Source of the DNA: Bacteriovoracaceae bacterium UBA6153
GTDB lineage: Bacteria > Bdellovibrionota > Bacteriovoracia > Bacteriovoracales > Bacteriovoracaceae
Reading direction: 5' to 3'
Assembly: GCA_002428265.1 (NCBI GenBank)
Contig: DIUR01000016.1
Location: forward strand, 1-14,319
DNA: 14,319 nucleotides
Shown here: piece by piece, positions 5,411 through 13,586 of the stretch
Position numbering within the stretch: position 1 is the first letter of the stretch
How the letters are laid out: each line of letters opens with the position of its first letter
The notes under the pieces: generated by a model
The model's input: only the letters and a program-made list of their open reading frames with translations
What the model was told of the DNA's origin: nothing
Database searches by the model: none
Position numbers and translations under genes: made by a program

Positions 5411-8400
5411 GTGAATATCATTATCGCACTTTTAAGTCTGGCTTTTCTGGGCCTCTCCACATTTTTCTCAGAAGGGTCAAGCCGATACTTCGAAGTGAGC
5501 CCTAAGGCCGGAATAGCCCCTTTAGAGGTGACTTTGAATGCTGAGGCCTTGAAGGATTCGAAAAAGGCAGAAACCTTTATTTGGGAGTTTGGGGACGGGC
5601 AAAAACTCACAACTTCTTCGCCGATAATAAAGCACACATTTAATACTGCTGGAACATTCAGCGTTAAGCTTCAATATTTAAAAAACAAGCAAGACAAAAT
5701 TAAAAACGCGAAAGATGGTGGCCAGGTAAGAATTGTCGTCAGTCCTAGGCCAAATATCTTACCGATCCCACAACTTTCCTGTGTTTCAAATGTTGTTAAC
5801 AAACTTGAATGCGATTCAAGTGGGTCAACAGATTCCGACGGGACAATCGTCTCTTACAAATTTGATTGGGGAGACAACTCAACCAACGATCTTACATCCG
5901 TCGGAATAGTTTCTCATCAATATCAAAGCGCAGGTGAAAAAACTGTTCGGTTAACTGTGACTGATAATAAAGGAGGAAGTGCCTTTGTTGAGAAATCTTT
6001 TTTGTTAAAAACAAATACTGCACCGGTGGCTAATTTTTCATGTACAAAAACTGGAATTCAAAAGATTCACTGCGAGAGTACATCTTCTGACAACGAAGAA
6101 AACATTTCAAACTTTTCTTGGATTCTAGACGATGGAGCAGTTTATAACACAGCTTCATTTGATCATACCTTTACTCGCTCACAGGATGTGGCGATTGCCT
6201 TTCATAATGTTTCCTTAAAGGTCACAGATGCACTGGGACTTGAGAACATGCTAGTAAAAGACGTTGAAGTTGATTTAGAGGTAATCAGAGAAGCCCCAAG
6301 AGGCTATTTCAAGGCATTTATTGATGGCACGACGGTTGATTTAAGAGCTTTTATTGCAAGAACTCAATTTAATATTAAAAGAGCGACTTATCAAATCTAT
6401 GATGCTCAAAATAATTTGCTTCACACCCTTCCTATTAGTAATTTTTATCAAAACCATTCGACAAAAATAAATTTAGGAAGCTATGGAAACTACCGAGTGA
6501 ATTTTACGATTGTCGATTATCGCGATCAGCAGGTGACAATCAGCAGACAAATTCCATTAGTAGAAGACACTACGACTCTTCAGCCATTTGTCAGTTTTAG
6601 GGCAATTCAATCTAATATAAGAACCTTGTATTTGAATCTCAATCTTTCTTTTGATTACGATGAAAATTATTCTATCAGAGAATTTGTGGTTAACCTAGGT
6701 AACGGCGAAACAAAAACATTAACCACGGATACCTTTTTAACTTATGTTTATTCACAAGCAGGAACGTATAATGTTTCCGTGACAGCGAAAACAAATCATG
6801 GAACAGAGAGAACATTTTCTCAGCAAGTAGTAATTACTGATAACGAAGTCGCTCCGGTTATGCCAGACCCAACCTTTGCCTATAGGATTTACTCTTTTGC
6901 TCAGAACGTTTCATTTTATAACGAAAAATCCGGAACTCCAAACGGCGAGATTATTTCTTATCACTGGGACTTTGGCGATAACACAACAGCGACAGGTGAA
7001 ACTCAAGCACACTTTTATATGCCTGGAGAATACCTTGTAAAACTAACGGTTGTTGATACCGCCGGGTATTCAAATACTCAAACTCAAAAAATTGTAATCG
7101 CAGCTGAAGGTGACGACATCGTCGCCAATATTGATTGTAATCAGAGGCAGCCGTATTTAGACATAACTCAGATGTGTAAAGTAAATGCTCTGGATAAGTA
7201 TAACGAGATCAACCGTATTCGCGTAGTGTGGGGAGACGGAACAGTCTTTAATAATCTTCTTACGCCATTTGATCCAAGACAGGGGATCTATTATCCGCAA
7301 AAAGCTTATACTATAGAAGGAACTTATCCAGTTAGGTTGATTGTTAATACAGCTAGGGGAGTATTTAAAACACACGACATCACCCATACTGTGACTGCTA
7401 GAAGACCGGTGGCGAATATTCAGTGTGATGTGAACAACCTTTTTGTGAATTGTCATGCGCTTGGAAGTTTTGATCCTAAGGGGACACCACTAACATACGA
7501 ATTCAATCTAGGAAATGGGCATTCTGAAAGCAATAGCACTGGTATCGTCGCTTACGCTTATTCAGATGCTGGTTTATATGATGTTTCAGTGAAAGTCATA
7601 GATGCGCAAGGAATGTTTAGTATTGCAACGACTAAGGTGCAAGCGGTTCGTCCTCCGAATATTCTGCCTTTTGCAGATTTCAATTGTGATTCTCCAGAGC
7701 CATTAACACTATATTGTTGGGATAATGGAATTTCAGATCAAGACGGAATTATTGTGAGCAAGAAATTAACCTTTGATGATGGTGATTATGGTTTTTTAAA
7801 TTCTGAGAATGCGACAAGAAAACAGTTTGCCACCGAAGGACAACATGAAATCACTTTAACTGTCATAGATAATGACGGAGGGGTGACGACGTTAATAAAA
7901 TCATTTGAGGTTAAAAGAAACAATCCACCGATTATTGCGGAACTGAATTGCTACAGCAACTATCCTCACACTGTTGATTGTTACATAAATGCGTTTGATA
8001 GTGATCCTTCAGACATAATCACATCTTATAAGTGGGAAATGGGGGAGTCGGAAAAAGTTGAGAGCACAGTTCCGAATATTGTTAATTATAAATATTTGAC
8101 AAGTGGACAAAAGTTAATAAGAGTCACTGTCGCGGATAAATATGGAAAGACTGCAACTTTAGAGAAAAATATAGATGTTAAACACAACACGGAGCCAGTA
8201 GCAAATTTTTATTGTGAAGAGAGTTCTGCTGATACTTTAAAGTGCTCAGCAGGGGCATATGATCCGGACGGTGATATCTTAACATATGAATGGAAAATAG
8301 ATGGTGAGTCTATTCTTGGTGGTTCAGTGGTTGAATATACTTTTACCTCTGGTTTAAATCATTTAATTGAATTAACAGTTAAAGATTCTTTTGGTTCGTC

Positions 8401-9997
8401 AGCTTCAAAATCAGAGTCATTTACTTTGACTCTTAATAAAAAACCTACATTCGATTGGGCAATAACTTATCAGACGAACACCATTCCGGTGAGTATTTTG
8501 TTTGAAATTAAAAATGCCATTGATGAGGATGGGACTATTGAAAAAATTGAATGGGATCTAGGAGATGGTAATTTTTCTGAAAAAAATTCTTTAGTTCATA
8601 GCTATTCCCAAGAAGGTGTGTATAAAGTAAGGGCAAAAGTCATTGATGATAAGGGAGGATATTCAGTTAAAGAATTTGATATCCGTACCGATATTTTTGA
8701 AAATATCACGATCACCCCAGATGCAAGTTCAGGTTTTGTACCTCTCATGGTTAATTTTGAAAGTTCTGTTAGTGACGACCAAGGGGAAATTGTTTCTTAC
8801 CAATGGAGCCATGAAGGTAATATTGTGGGTAATGAAGACACACTTCAATATGAAATTGATAATTCATCGGAGCAATTTGTTAGACTTCAAGTAACAAATA
8901 ACCAGGGCGTTACTTATTTTAGAGATAGTAATTTAATTAATGTGATCCCAGATATCTCTAACTGTCCAACTCCACCGACTGAAATTCAAACGCAGTTAGC
9001 AGTTGATATTGAATTTGATGAAGCAACCAAAATCTATACATACAACTATGAATTTACGAACGGACAAAATTCTTCATTGTCAGTTGGATTATTTTTAATT
9101 GCACTTGATGAGAGTCCGCTTGAAATCAATGGACCTGAAAGATGGCTTGGTGATTATAACGTTTTTGATGCTAAAGCTAAATATGTTGGTTGGATGACCG
9201 CTTCTAATTCAATCTTACCTTCTGAATCTAAAAATGGATTTTCAATAAAATCTCCTAATCCCCCTGGTACAGTAAAATTTTATAGCATGGGTGATTCAGA
9301 AGTTCCACAAGCCGTATCGTCTTCTAGAAATCCTGAAGGTGATCCAATGTGTCCTGGCTTTTTCTTTGGAGAACCAAACGGGTTAGGAAAGTTTGTTAAT
9401 GGAGTAACCCAAGGGCCAGTTTCAAGCGAAATCGTTTCTTTGGAAGGCAGTTTAGTAAAAGAAATTAATTCAAAAAGAAAAATTTCAAAGACAAAATTAA
9501 GCAACAAGAGAAGTTTAAGTTCAGTTGCCAGCATAAACTCTAATAACATTAATGAAGTTTTAAAGTTGTCACAGTTTATGCCAAAATTCTCCAACGAGTT
9601 GTATGTTTACAATGGTCTCATGATGATTCCAAAGACAGAAAATGAGGTAAAATTTAATAAAATTTTACGAGTGCCTAGTAAGGGAGTAGTAAATATTGCT
9701 GTAGAAAAATCTGATAAATTTGATTTATCAAAAGTTCCATTGAATAAGATCACATTTGGTCCTAATAAAGTTCATCCTTTGTTCCTTAAGGAAGTAAATA
9801 CAGATGTTGGAAAAAAACAATTGATGCTTACTTTTCAATCTGAAAAATTGGGGATTAAGTGCAACGTGGATCGCTTTTTGTTTCTTGAAAGCAAAATAAA
9901 AATGAAGACTCTTAGCATACCCGTTGCAATTGAGCCGCAGAAGTGCACAAGAAAACACCTTTCTTTTGAAGTGAAATCTAATGATATAATTAAGTAG
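5411..9997 (+). CDS. Giant exported protein with about 13 PKD-like modules
   Basis: A 1528-aa protein. Residues 1-22 form a hydrophobic export signal that lacks the usual positive charge near the N-terminus. Residues about 27-1176 are tandem PKD/Ig-like modules of 80-95 aa. Diagnostic strings include WEFGDG, FDWGDN, WDFGDN, VVWGDG, WDLGDG, and 'G.Y.V.L.V.D..G' strands. Several modules carry a conserved cysteine pair ('NFSC...IHC', 'NIQC...VNC'). Residues about 1177-1528 are a different, unrecognised C-terminal region with a Lys/Ser-rich segment and two late cysteines. PKD arrays usually act as rigid stalks or ligand binders on exported proteins. The start is GTG with AAGGA 8 nt upstream. The gene opens a three-gene cargo operon, and the next ATG is 7 nt after its stop. 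A large adhesin or stalk is likely; the ligand is unknown. Confidence 0.88.
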   Translation: MNIIIALLSLAFLGLSTFFSEGSSRYFEVSPKAGIAPLEVTLNAEALKDSKKAETFIWEFGDGQKLTTSSPIIKHTFNTAGTFSVKLQYLKNKQDKIKNAKDGGQVRIVVSPRPNILPIPQLSCVSNVVNKLECDSSGSTDSDGTIVSYKFDWGDNSTNDLTSVGIVSHQYQSAGEKTVRLTVTDNKGGSAFVEKSFLLKTNTAPVANFSCTKTGIQKIHCESTSSDNEENISNFSWILDDGAVYNTASFDHTFTRSQDVAIAFHNVSLKVTDALGLENMLVKDVEVDLEVIREAPRGYFKAFIDGTTVDLRAFIARTQFNIKRATYQIYDAQNNLLHTLPISNFYQNHSTKINLGSYGNYRVNFTIVDYRDQQVTISRQIPLVEDTTTLQPFVSFRAIQSNIRTLYLNLNLSFDYDENYSIREFVVNLGNGETKTLTTDTFLTYVYSQAGTYNVSVTAKTNHGTERTFSQQVVITDNEVAPVMPDPTFAYRIYSFAQNVSFYNEKSGTPNGEIISYHWDFGDNTTATGETQAHFYMPGEYLVKLTVVDTAGYSNTQTQKIVIAAEGDDIVANIDCNQRQPYLDITQMCKVNALDKYNEINRIRVVWGDGTVFNNLLTPFDPRQGIYYPQKAYTIEGTYPVRLIVNTARGVFKTHDITHTVTARRPVANIQCDVNNLFVNCHALGSFDPKGTPLTYEFNLGNGHSESNSTGIVAYAYSDAGLYDVSVKVIDAQGMFSIATTKVQAVRPPNILPFADFNCDSPEPLTLYCWDNGISDQDGIIVSKKLTFDDGDYGFLNSENATRKQFATEGQHEITLTVIDNDGGVTTLIKSFEVKRNNPPIIAELNCYSNYPHTVDCYINAFDSDPSDIITSYKWEMGESEKVESTVPNIVNYKYLTSGQKLIRVTVADKYGKTATLEKNIDVKHNTEPVANFYCEESSADTLKCSAGAYDPDGDILTYEWKIDGESILGGSVVEYTFTSGLNHLIELTVKDSFGSSASKSESFTLTLNKKPTFDWAITYQTNTIPVSILFEIKNAIDEDGTIEKIEWDLGDGNFSEKNSLVHSYSQEGVYKVRAKVIDDKGGYSVKEFDIRTDIFENITITPDASSGFVPLMVNFESSVSDDQGEIVSYQWSHEGNIVGNEDTLQYEIDNSSEQFVRLQVTNNQGVTYFRDSNLINVIPDISNCPTPPTEIQTQLAVDIEFDEATKIYTYNYEFTNGQNSSLSVGLFLIALDESPLEINGPERWLGDYNVFDAKAKYVGWMTASNSILPSESKNGFSIKSPNPPGTVKFYSMGDSEVPQAVSSSRNPEGDPMCPGFFFGEPNGLGKFVNGVTQGPVSSEIVSLEGSLVKEINSKRKISKTKLSNKRSLSSVASINSNNINEVLKLSQFMPKFSNELYVYNGLMMIPKTENEVKFNKILRVPSKGVVNIAVEKSDKFDLSKVPLNKITFGPNKVHPLFLKEVNTDVGKKQLMLTFQSEKLGIKCNVDRFLFLESKIKMKTLSIPVAIEPQKCTRKHLSFEVKSNDIIK

Positions 9998-10004
9998 GAT
10001 TAAT

Positions 10005-11513
10005 ATGAAAATATACCTTATGCTAGTTCCTTTGTTGATTATCTCTAACGTTTTTGCGGAAGCAGAAATTACAACTGAACCACCTTTTACTTTGCATCTA
10101 TCTCCGAATGGCACGTATCTAACTACGGATATGGGGGGAGGCTGGAAAAACGATGATGGTTCAGTGATACCCGAAAATAGTGGACCGGCTACCCGATTAG
10201 AATTACTTCCCCCGGTTAGGGATGTTAAGGCCGGAGATGTTATAAAGTTAAGTGCAGAAGGATTTTTAAAATATGGGCCAGCACAAAGCGACAATGAGCG
10301 AAATGTTGGTGCAGTCTTTGTTGGTGCAAATGGGCAATATCTTTCTCCTTTTGGCTTAAAAAGATCAACAGCAGCCTATCCTCATTATTCACCGACTACA
10401 TGTACAACAAATAGTTTATATACGGATATTTCACAAGACTTTTATATCCCGAATGGTTTTATCGTTGATGGTGAATTAGTTGGTGGAGCTCAAGTCGAAG
10501 TACCAGAGGGCGCAGTTGCTCTATTGATTGGTGTTACAGATTGTTTTTATGCGGATAATTCTGACCCTAATTTTGATTTTGGGGCATTGGTGCAAATTCA
10601 AATAATTAAATCCAAGTATAAAATAAAGCAAGAGCTATTCAATGGAGATACATCTCTAGGAGATATTTCTTCAGAGAGAATCATTCCAAATGAAGCATAT
10701 AAATATTCAGATACATCGAAACTTGATTCAAGCAAGTTGAATGTGAAGCGAAGACTGAAAATTAAGTGTTTCAACGAAGAAGATGAACTTCAAGAAAATT
10801 GCAAAATATCTTATGAATTAAAAATTAAAGAAAGTGCCAATGGGGGACATGGAAGCAATCATACTTCGGGGCGCCCATTGGGAAAAATTACCTTGGATGG
10901 AAAACCTCAAAATGGTAATTCTATATCTGGTTATACCGTCCAAAAAGAGGGCTCGATTTTAGAGTATGAATCACCTATTATAAGTGGTGAGGTTGAACTT
11001 GTGTTAAAAGCAGTAGATAGAGAAAATGAAAAAATCACCGAAGGTATTCATAATATTAGTTTTGAAGTTCGAATAGTTGAAGATTTAGTTCCAATTAATA
11101 TCCCGGGTCTCGTTTATGAAATAAATTCTCACCCCGGAGATGGATTTTATCTTGAAGCTTCTTCACATACTACGATGTCGAAAATAGTTAATGCTTTTAA
11201 GTTGGGTATAAGCGATCCATTTTTGGAAGATAGATTGCCAATGATTACTTTGGAAACAGAAGGCACAAGTTTGAAGTGGGGGGGCTTGTTTGATATTAAC
11301 AAAAATTGGCAATCAGGGCATAAGCAACATAGAGCAGGAGATGATATCGATTTATCAATGAGCGTATTTAATGGATTAAATCCAGAGGAGAAAGAAAATG
11401 CCCAACGTGCGCTAAATCAAAGTATTACATTTTATGCTTTAGGAAAACCGATTTATGTAAAAGGTGAAGAGCCTGAAAATTATAAAGATCATTGGCATGT
11501 TAATTTGAAATAA
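10005..11513 (+). CDS. Exported LecA-like lectin fused to a LAS-type zinc peptidase domain
   Basis: A 502-aa protein. Residues 1-18 (MKIYLMLVPLLIISNVFA) are a signal peptide. Residues about 60-200 resemble the PA-IL/LecA galactose-binding fold: 'VKAGDVIKLSAEGFLKYGP', 'GAVFVGANG', then 'VPEGAVALLIGVTDCFYADN' and a closing FGALVQIQI strand. LecA itself binds galactose through calcium. The middle (about 205-360) is beta-rich. The C-terminal 140 residues carry 'SGHKQHRAGDDIDLS', fitting HxxGxxxD (His442, Asp449), and a final 'DHWH' (His496, His498), the zinc and catalytic pattern of LAS peptidases (M15/M74), many of which cut peptidoglycan peptides. Cysteine pairs 133/180 and 255/266 suit an exported location. 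It lies 7 nt after the PKD gene. The exact substrate is not readable. Confidence 0.72.
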   Translation: MKIYLMLVPLLIISNVFAEAEITTEPPFTLHLSPNGTYLTTDMGGGWKNDDGSVIPENSGPATRLELLPPVRDVKAGDVIKLSAEGFLKYGPAQSDNERNVGAVFVGANGQYLSPFGLKRSTAAYPHYSPTTCTTNSLYTDISQDFYIPNGFIVDGELVGGAQVEVPEGAVALLIGVTDCFYADNSDPNFDFGALVQIQIIKSKYKIKQELFNGDTSLGDISSERIIPNEAYKYSDTSKLDSSKLNVKRRLKIKCFNEEDELQENCKISYELKIKESANGGHGSNHTSGRPLGKITLDGKPQNGNSISGYTVQKEGSILEYESPIISGEVELVLKAVDRENEKITEGIHNISFEVRIVEDLVPINIPGLVYEINSHPGDGFYLEASSHTTMSKIVNAFKLGISDPFLEDRLPMITLETEGTSLKWGGLFDINKNWQSGHKQHRAGDDIDLSMSVFNGLNPEEKENAQRALNQSITFYALGKPIYVKGEEPENYKDHWHVNLK

Positions 11514-11526
11514 ATACGAGATAAAA

Positions 11527-12519
11527 ATGAAAATAGTCACGACTTTTTTTCTTTTCTTAGGCATGATCCAGTTAGCGTTTGGGTTAGATAAAGAATTTTC
11601 AAATGATCATTTTATTTCTGATTTAAGTTTCAATAAAGATAAGGTTGGAATTTTTCTTGGAACAGGGGCTTGGAGTACTGAGCTTGCTTACGAATTAAAT
11701 AGAGATGACTTTAAATTGTCAAAACTAACTCCTTCAAAATTAAAAGCAAAATATCCTACTGTTGAATTGGCGCATAGAGATTTTTTGCCAGATCCGAAAA
11801 TAACGAAATTTAACATTGAAGGGAAAGAAATTAGTTATGAATATAAGGATTGTAAAATTTCTAAAGATATGGAAGACGATCCTTTCTTCAGTGTCTGTAA
11901 CGAACTTTTATTAAAAGTTGGAAATGAATCTCTAAACATGAAGTCACGTTTTTATTATTATGAAAAACTTGTTGATCCGGTTTTTTTTGAAGATCTCTTA
12001 ATTTTTAAAGTTTATTTAAGAGCAGGTTCTACAGATAGAGGCGATCCATATCCTCCTGAGGTTTTCAGAATCGCTGTATTTAATTTGAAAGAAAAAGCAG
12101 AAGTTAAAAGATTTACAGTTGATTCTTCTAATGTTTTTAAAGGCACATTCATCAGTCTGCTAAAAAAGGATACCAATAGAAAAATTCTTTGGGTTGGGAA
12201 CAAGTATGGACTGTATGGCTTGAATGAAAAACTAGAGGAAAAAATTAGTTGTTTTTATATTAAGTCTGACAAAACTTTTGACTTTAAATGTACTGAAGCA
12301 GATTTTGTTGAAGATAAGAAGTCGCATCAAGCATATTTATTAAATAAAAAAATGTCAGGTGAAAAAGTAGTAGATACTACCAAGATGATAAATTTAAAAT
12401 TTGAATGTTTTGGGAAGAATAGAAAACTTTTCGATGAATTTGTTAGTGATAAGAACCCCAATAAATGGCAAGATAAGCGTCATGAAACTATTGTGAATTG
12501 TTATAAAAATAGGAAGTAA
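11527..12519 (+). CDS. Exported cysteine-rich protein of unknown function (330 aa)
   Basis: Not recognised. Residues 1-19 (MKIVTTFFLFLGMIQLAFG) are a signal peptide. The mature part is rich in beta-prone and charged residues and has six cysteines in three sequential near pairs (KDC/SVC, ISC/FKC, FEC/NC), suggesting three disulfides in the periplasm or outside. No membrane helix follows the signal. It starts 13 nt after the lectin-peptidase gene and ends the operon. It could be a partner, inhibitor or immunity-type protein for the peptidase; only position supports this. Confidence 0.72.
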   Translation: MKIVTTFFLFLGMIQLAFGLDKEFSNDHFISDLSFNKDKVGIFLGTGAWSTELAYELNRDDFKLSKLTPSKLKAKYPTVELAHRDFLPDPKITKFNIEGKEISYEYKDCKISKDMEDDPFFSVCNELLLKVGNESLNMKSRFYYYEKLVDPVFFEDLLIFKVYLRAGSTDRGDPYPPEVFRIAVFNLKEKAEVKRFTVDSSNVFKGTFISLLKKDTNRKILWVGNKYGLYGLNEKLEEKISCFYIKSDKTFDFKCTEADFVEDKKSHQAYLLNKKMSGEKVVDTTKMINLKFECFGKNRKLFDEFVSDKNPNKWQDKRHETIVNCYKNRK

Positions 12520-12571
12520 AAGAAACTTTTTTGGTGGGCGTTGATTGTAAAAAGACAATAGATACTCTGCC

Positions 12572-12589
12572 ATTCCGACCATTCCGACT
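12572..12589. repeat. Right-end pair of ATTCCGAC motifs (candidate arm sites)
   Basis: ATTCCGAC at 12572-12579 and ATTCCGACT at 12581-12589 have the same motif and 9-10 nt period as the left cluster at 76-94. They lie about 120 nt inside the right att core. Confidence 0.6.
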
Positions 12590-12670
12590 TTTCCCATGAA
12601 ACGCTATTAAATCTGATGAAATGAAGTGAAGAAGATAAAAAGAAAAGACTAAATTTTCATTGGTAAATAA

Positions 12671-12724
12671 TCAAAAGCATTGATTTGTTAAAATACCCAA
12701 GTACAGATCGGGTAGTTCGGGCAT
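12671..12724 (-). pseudogene. 5' stub of the interrupted Fpg-like gene
   Basis: Read on the minus strand from 12724: MPELPDLYLGILTNQCF, then TGA at 12673-12671. The first 17 bases are the att core with native gene start codons; the rest is element sequence. This is what integration into the first codons of an Fpg-like gene should leave at the promoter side. The stub peptide has no expected function. Confidence 0.5.
12708..12724. repeat. Right attachment site core (direct repeat copy 2)
   Basis: Identical 17-bp copy of 9-25. Sequence to the left belongs to the element; sequence to the right is flanking chromosome. Confidence 0.85.
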
Positions 12725-12732
12725 GGTGTAAC

Positions 12733-12762
12733 TGTATAAAATTATTAGTAAAAAGTAAACAA
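12733..12762 (-). promoter_or_regulatory. Probable original promoter of the Fpg-like gene
   Basis: On the minus strand, TATACA (12738-12733) is preceded by TTTACT (12759-12754, spacer 15) or TTGTTT (12762-12757, spacer 18). Only 8 nt separate the -10 box from the ATG at 12724 and no ribosome site is visible, so the native transcript would be leaderless or nearly so. After integration this promoter drives only the stub. Confidence 0.35.
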
Positions 12763-12862
12763 ATGCCAGAGCTAAGTTGATACAGGGAACGCCCAATATT
12801 TTTAAAGACTTAGAGTTAATAATTTTCTCTAAGCCAGCTCACGCCAGCCGGATAGGTTAAGA

Positions 12863-12891
12863 TGGACAATTTTTCTAGATATTGGTAATAT
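12863..12891 (+). promoter_or_regulatory. Promoter of the toxin-antitoxin operon
   Basis: TGGACA at 12863-12868 and TAATAT at 12886-12891 have a 17-nt spacer. Initiation about 7 nt downstream falls near 12898, three nt before the toxin ATG, so the message looks leaderless. Confidence 0.6.
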
Positions 12892-12902
12892 TAAACCAAT
12901 AT
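12879..12902. promoter_or_regulatory. Palindromic operator over the -10 box
   Basis: ATATTGGT (12879-12886) and ACCAATAT (12895-12902) are perfect 8-bp arms around an 8-nt centre that contains the -10 box; the right arm enters the toxin start codon. It is the expected place for autorepression by the antitoxin's winged-helix domain. Confidence 0.6.
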
Positions 12903-13191
12903 GAAGGCAGTTCTAAAGTATTCACAAAAGTTAACCATAAAAAATAGATTTGTTGTTCATTTAACAATTCACGAGATCTCTGATTTAAAAAAGTATCCTG
13001 ATGGCATTAAGTATGGCCTTGTATGCGCTGATACAAAAACTGGAAGAAAAGTTTTGTTAGATAATCACCATCCTAAAGGACCACATATTCATTTAGAGGA
13101 TTTAGAGCTTCCTTATGAATTTATAGATGAGGATACTTTGATTGATGACTTTAAAAAATTAGTTTTAGAACACATGGAGATAAAAATATGA
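12901..13191 (+). CDS. tumE: TumE (DUF6516)-type toxin
   Basis: A 96-aa protein. The core 'DGIKYGLVCADTKTGRKVLL', then 'DNHHPKGPHIHLEDLELPYEF' and 'LIDDFKKLV', matches the DUF6516 pattern: a short beta-strand with a self-described basic residue, 'DN...KG.H.H...E.PY.F', then a C-terminal helix. These small proteins are toxins paired with HVO_A0114-type DNA-binding antitoxins. Their molecular target is not established to my knowledge. There is no ribosome site before the ATG at 12901 and the promoter places the transcript start almost at the codon, so leaderless translation is likely. It overlaps the antitoxin gene by 4 nt (ATGA). It lies outside the right att core, so it belongs to the flank. 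Confidence 0.75.
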   Translation: MKAVLKYSQKLTIKNRFVVHLTIHEISDLKKYPDGIKYGLVCADTKTGRKVLLDNHHPKGPHIHLEDLELPYEFIDEDTLIDDFKKLVLEHMEIKI

Positions 13192-13553
13192 AATCTTTAA
13201 TCGTATCGTTAAAAACCTCGACCGAAGCCTTAGATGATTTTAAAAAAGCATTGAAGTCTGCTCGCAAAGGGAAATTAAAAGATAATCATTTTGAAGTTTC
13301 CTTCGATAATAAGAAAGACTTCGAACGCTTTGTAAAAAACATTCACCTTTTATCAATGATTATTACTTATAAACCTAGATCAGTTTATGAGTTAGCAAAA
13401 CTATCGAACTTAGATGTTTCAAACCTTAATAAGATTATTCTTTTCTTTGAAGAATTTGGAGTATTAAAGTTAAAAGAAATGAAAGTTGATGGCCGAAATG
13501 TTAAGAAGCCGATTGTTGAATACAATAAGATTGAATTTAATCTTGCGGCTTAA
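13188..13553 (+). CDS. HVO_A0114-type winged-helix antitoxin
   Basis: A 121-aa protein. Residues about 50-118 form a MarR-like winged helix (PRSVYELAKLSNLDVSNLNKI, then FFEEFGVLKLKE) ending in 'KKPIVEYNKIEFNL', typical of the HVO_A0114 family. The N-terminal half (about 1-48) is lysine-rich and probably contacts the toxin. The start overlaps the toxin stop as ATGA with GGAGA about 7 nt upstream, so the two are coupled. It should neutralise the toxin and repress the operon through the palindrome at 12879-12902; the latter is inferred from family and position. Confidence 0.75.
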   Translation: MKSLIVSLKTSTEALDDFKKALKSARKGKLKDNHFEVSFDNKKDFERFVKNIHLLSMIITYKPRSVYELAKLSNLDVSNLNKIILFFEEFGVLKLKEMKVDGRNVKKPIVEYNKIEFNLAA

Positions 13554-13586
13554 GTTAAAACTACATCTTCAATTACGGGTGGGGCA

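Larger units (their letters stand above)
9..12724. mobile_element. Integrated mobilizable element, about 12.7 kb, bounded by 17-bp direct repeats
   Basis: The boundaries are the two identical 17-bp copies at 9-25 and 12708-12724, a period of 12,699 bp. A tyrosine integrase with an excisionase-like partner sits at the left end. ATTCCGAC-type repeats occur just inside both ends. The element carries a coupling-protein-like ATPase, a replication-relaxation family protein, a long nested palindrome (possible oriT) and a three-gene exported-protein cargo operon. There is no type IV secretion channel and no canonical relaxase, so it fits an integrative and mobilizable element that would rely on a helper for transfer. 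Whether it is still active cannot be seen, but no mobility gene is visibly broken. Confidence 0.85.
12520..12900. other. Non-coding stretch spanning the element's right end and the toxin promoter
   Basis: 381 nt without a full gene. In order it holds a weak AAAAG/CTTTT hairpin after the cargo operon (about 12519-12531), the right-end ATTCCGAC repeats, the stub of the interrupted Fpg-like gene with the right att core, that gene's probable original promoter, a 7-bp stem (12809-12815 with 12827-12833), and the toxin-antitoxin promoter and operator. Confidence 0.6.

Noticed and set aside
5392..5637. Antisense open frame (81 aa) over the start of the PKD gene
   Set aside because: No ribosome site and no recognisable composition; shadow of the strong plus-strand frame with a signal peptide.
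5835..5845. TTCCGAC inside the PKD gene as another arm-type site
   Set aside because: Single isolated copy in coding sequence; likely chance.
5411..8950. Tandem DNA repeats in the PKD gene
   Set aside because: The modules repeat at the protein-fold level only; no near-identical nucleotide repeats are visible, so this is old divergence rather than recent duplication.
9728..10294. Antisense open frame (188 aa) across the PKD/lectin gene junction
   Set aside because: It spans two well-supported plus-strand genes and shows no domain; low-complexity shadow.
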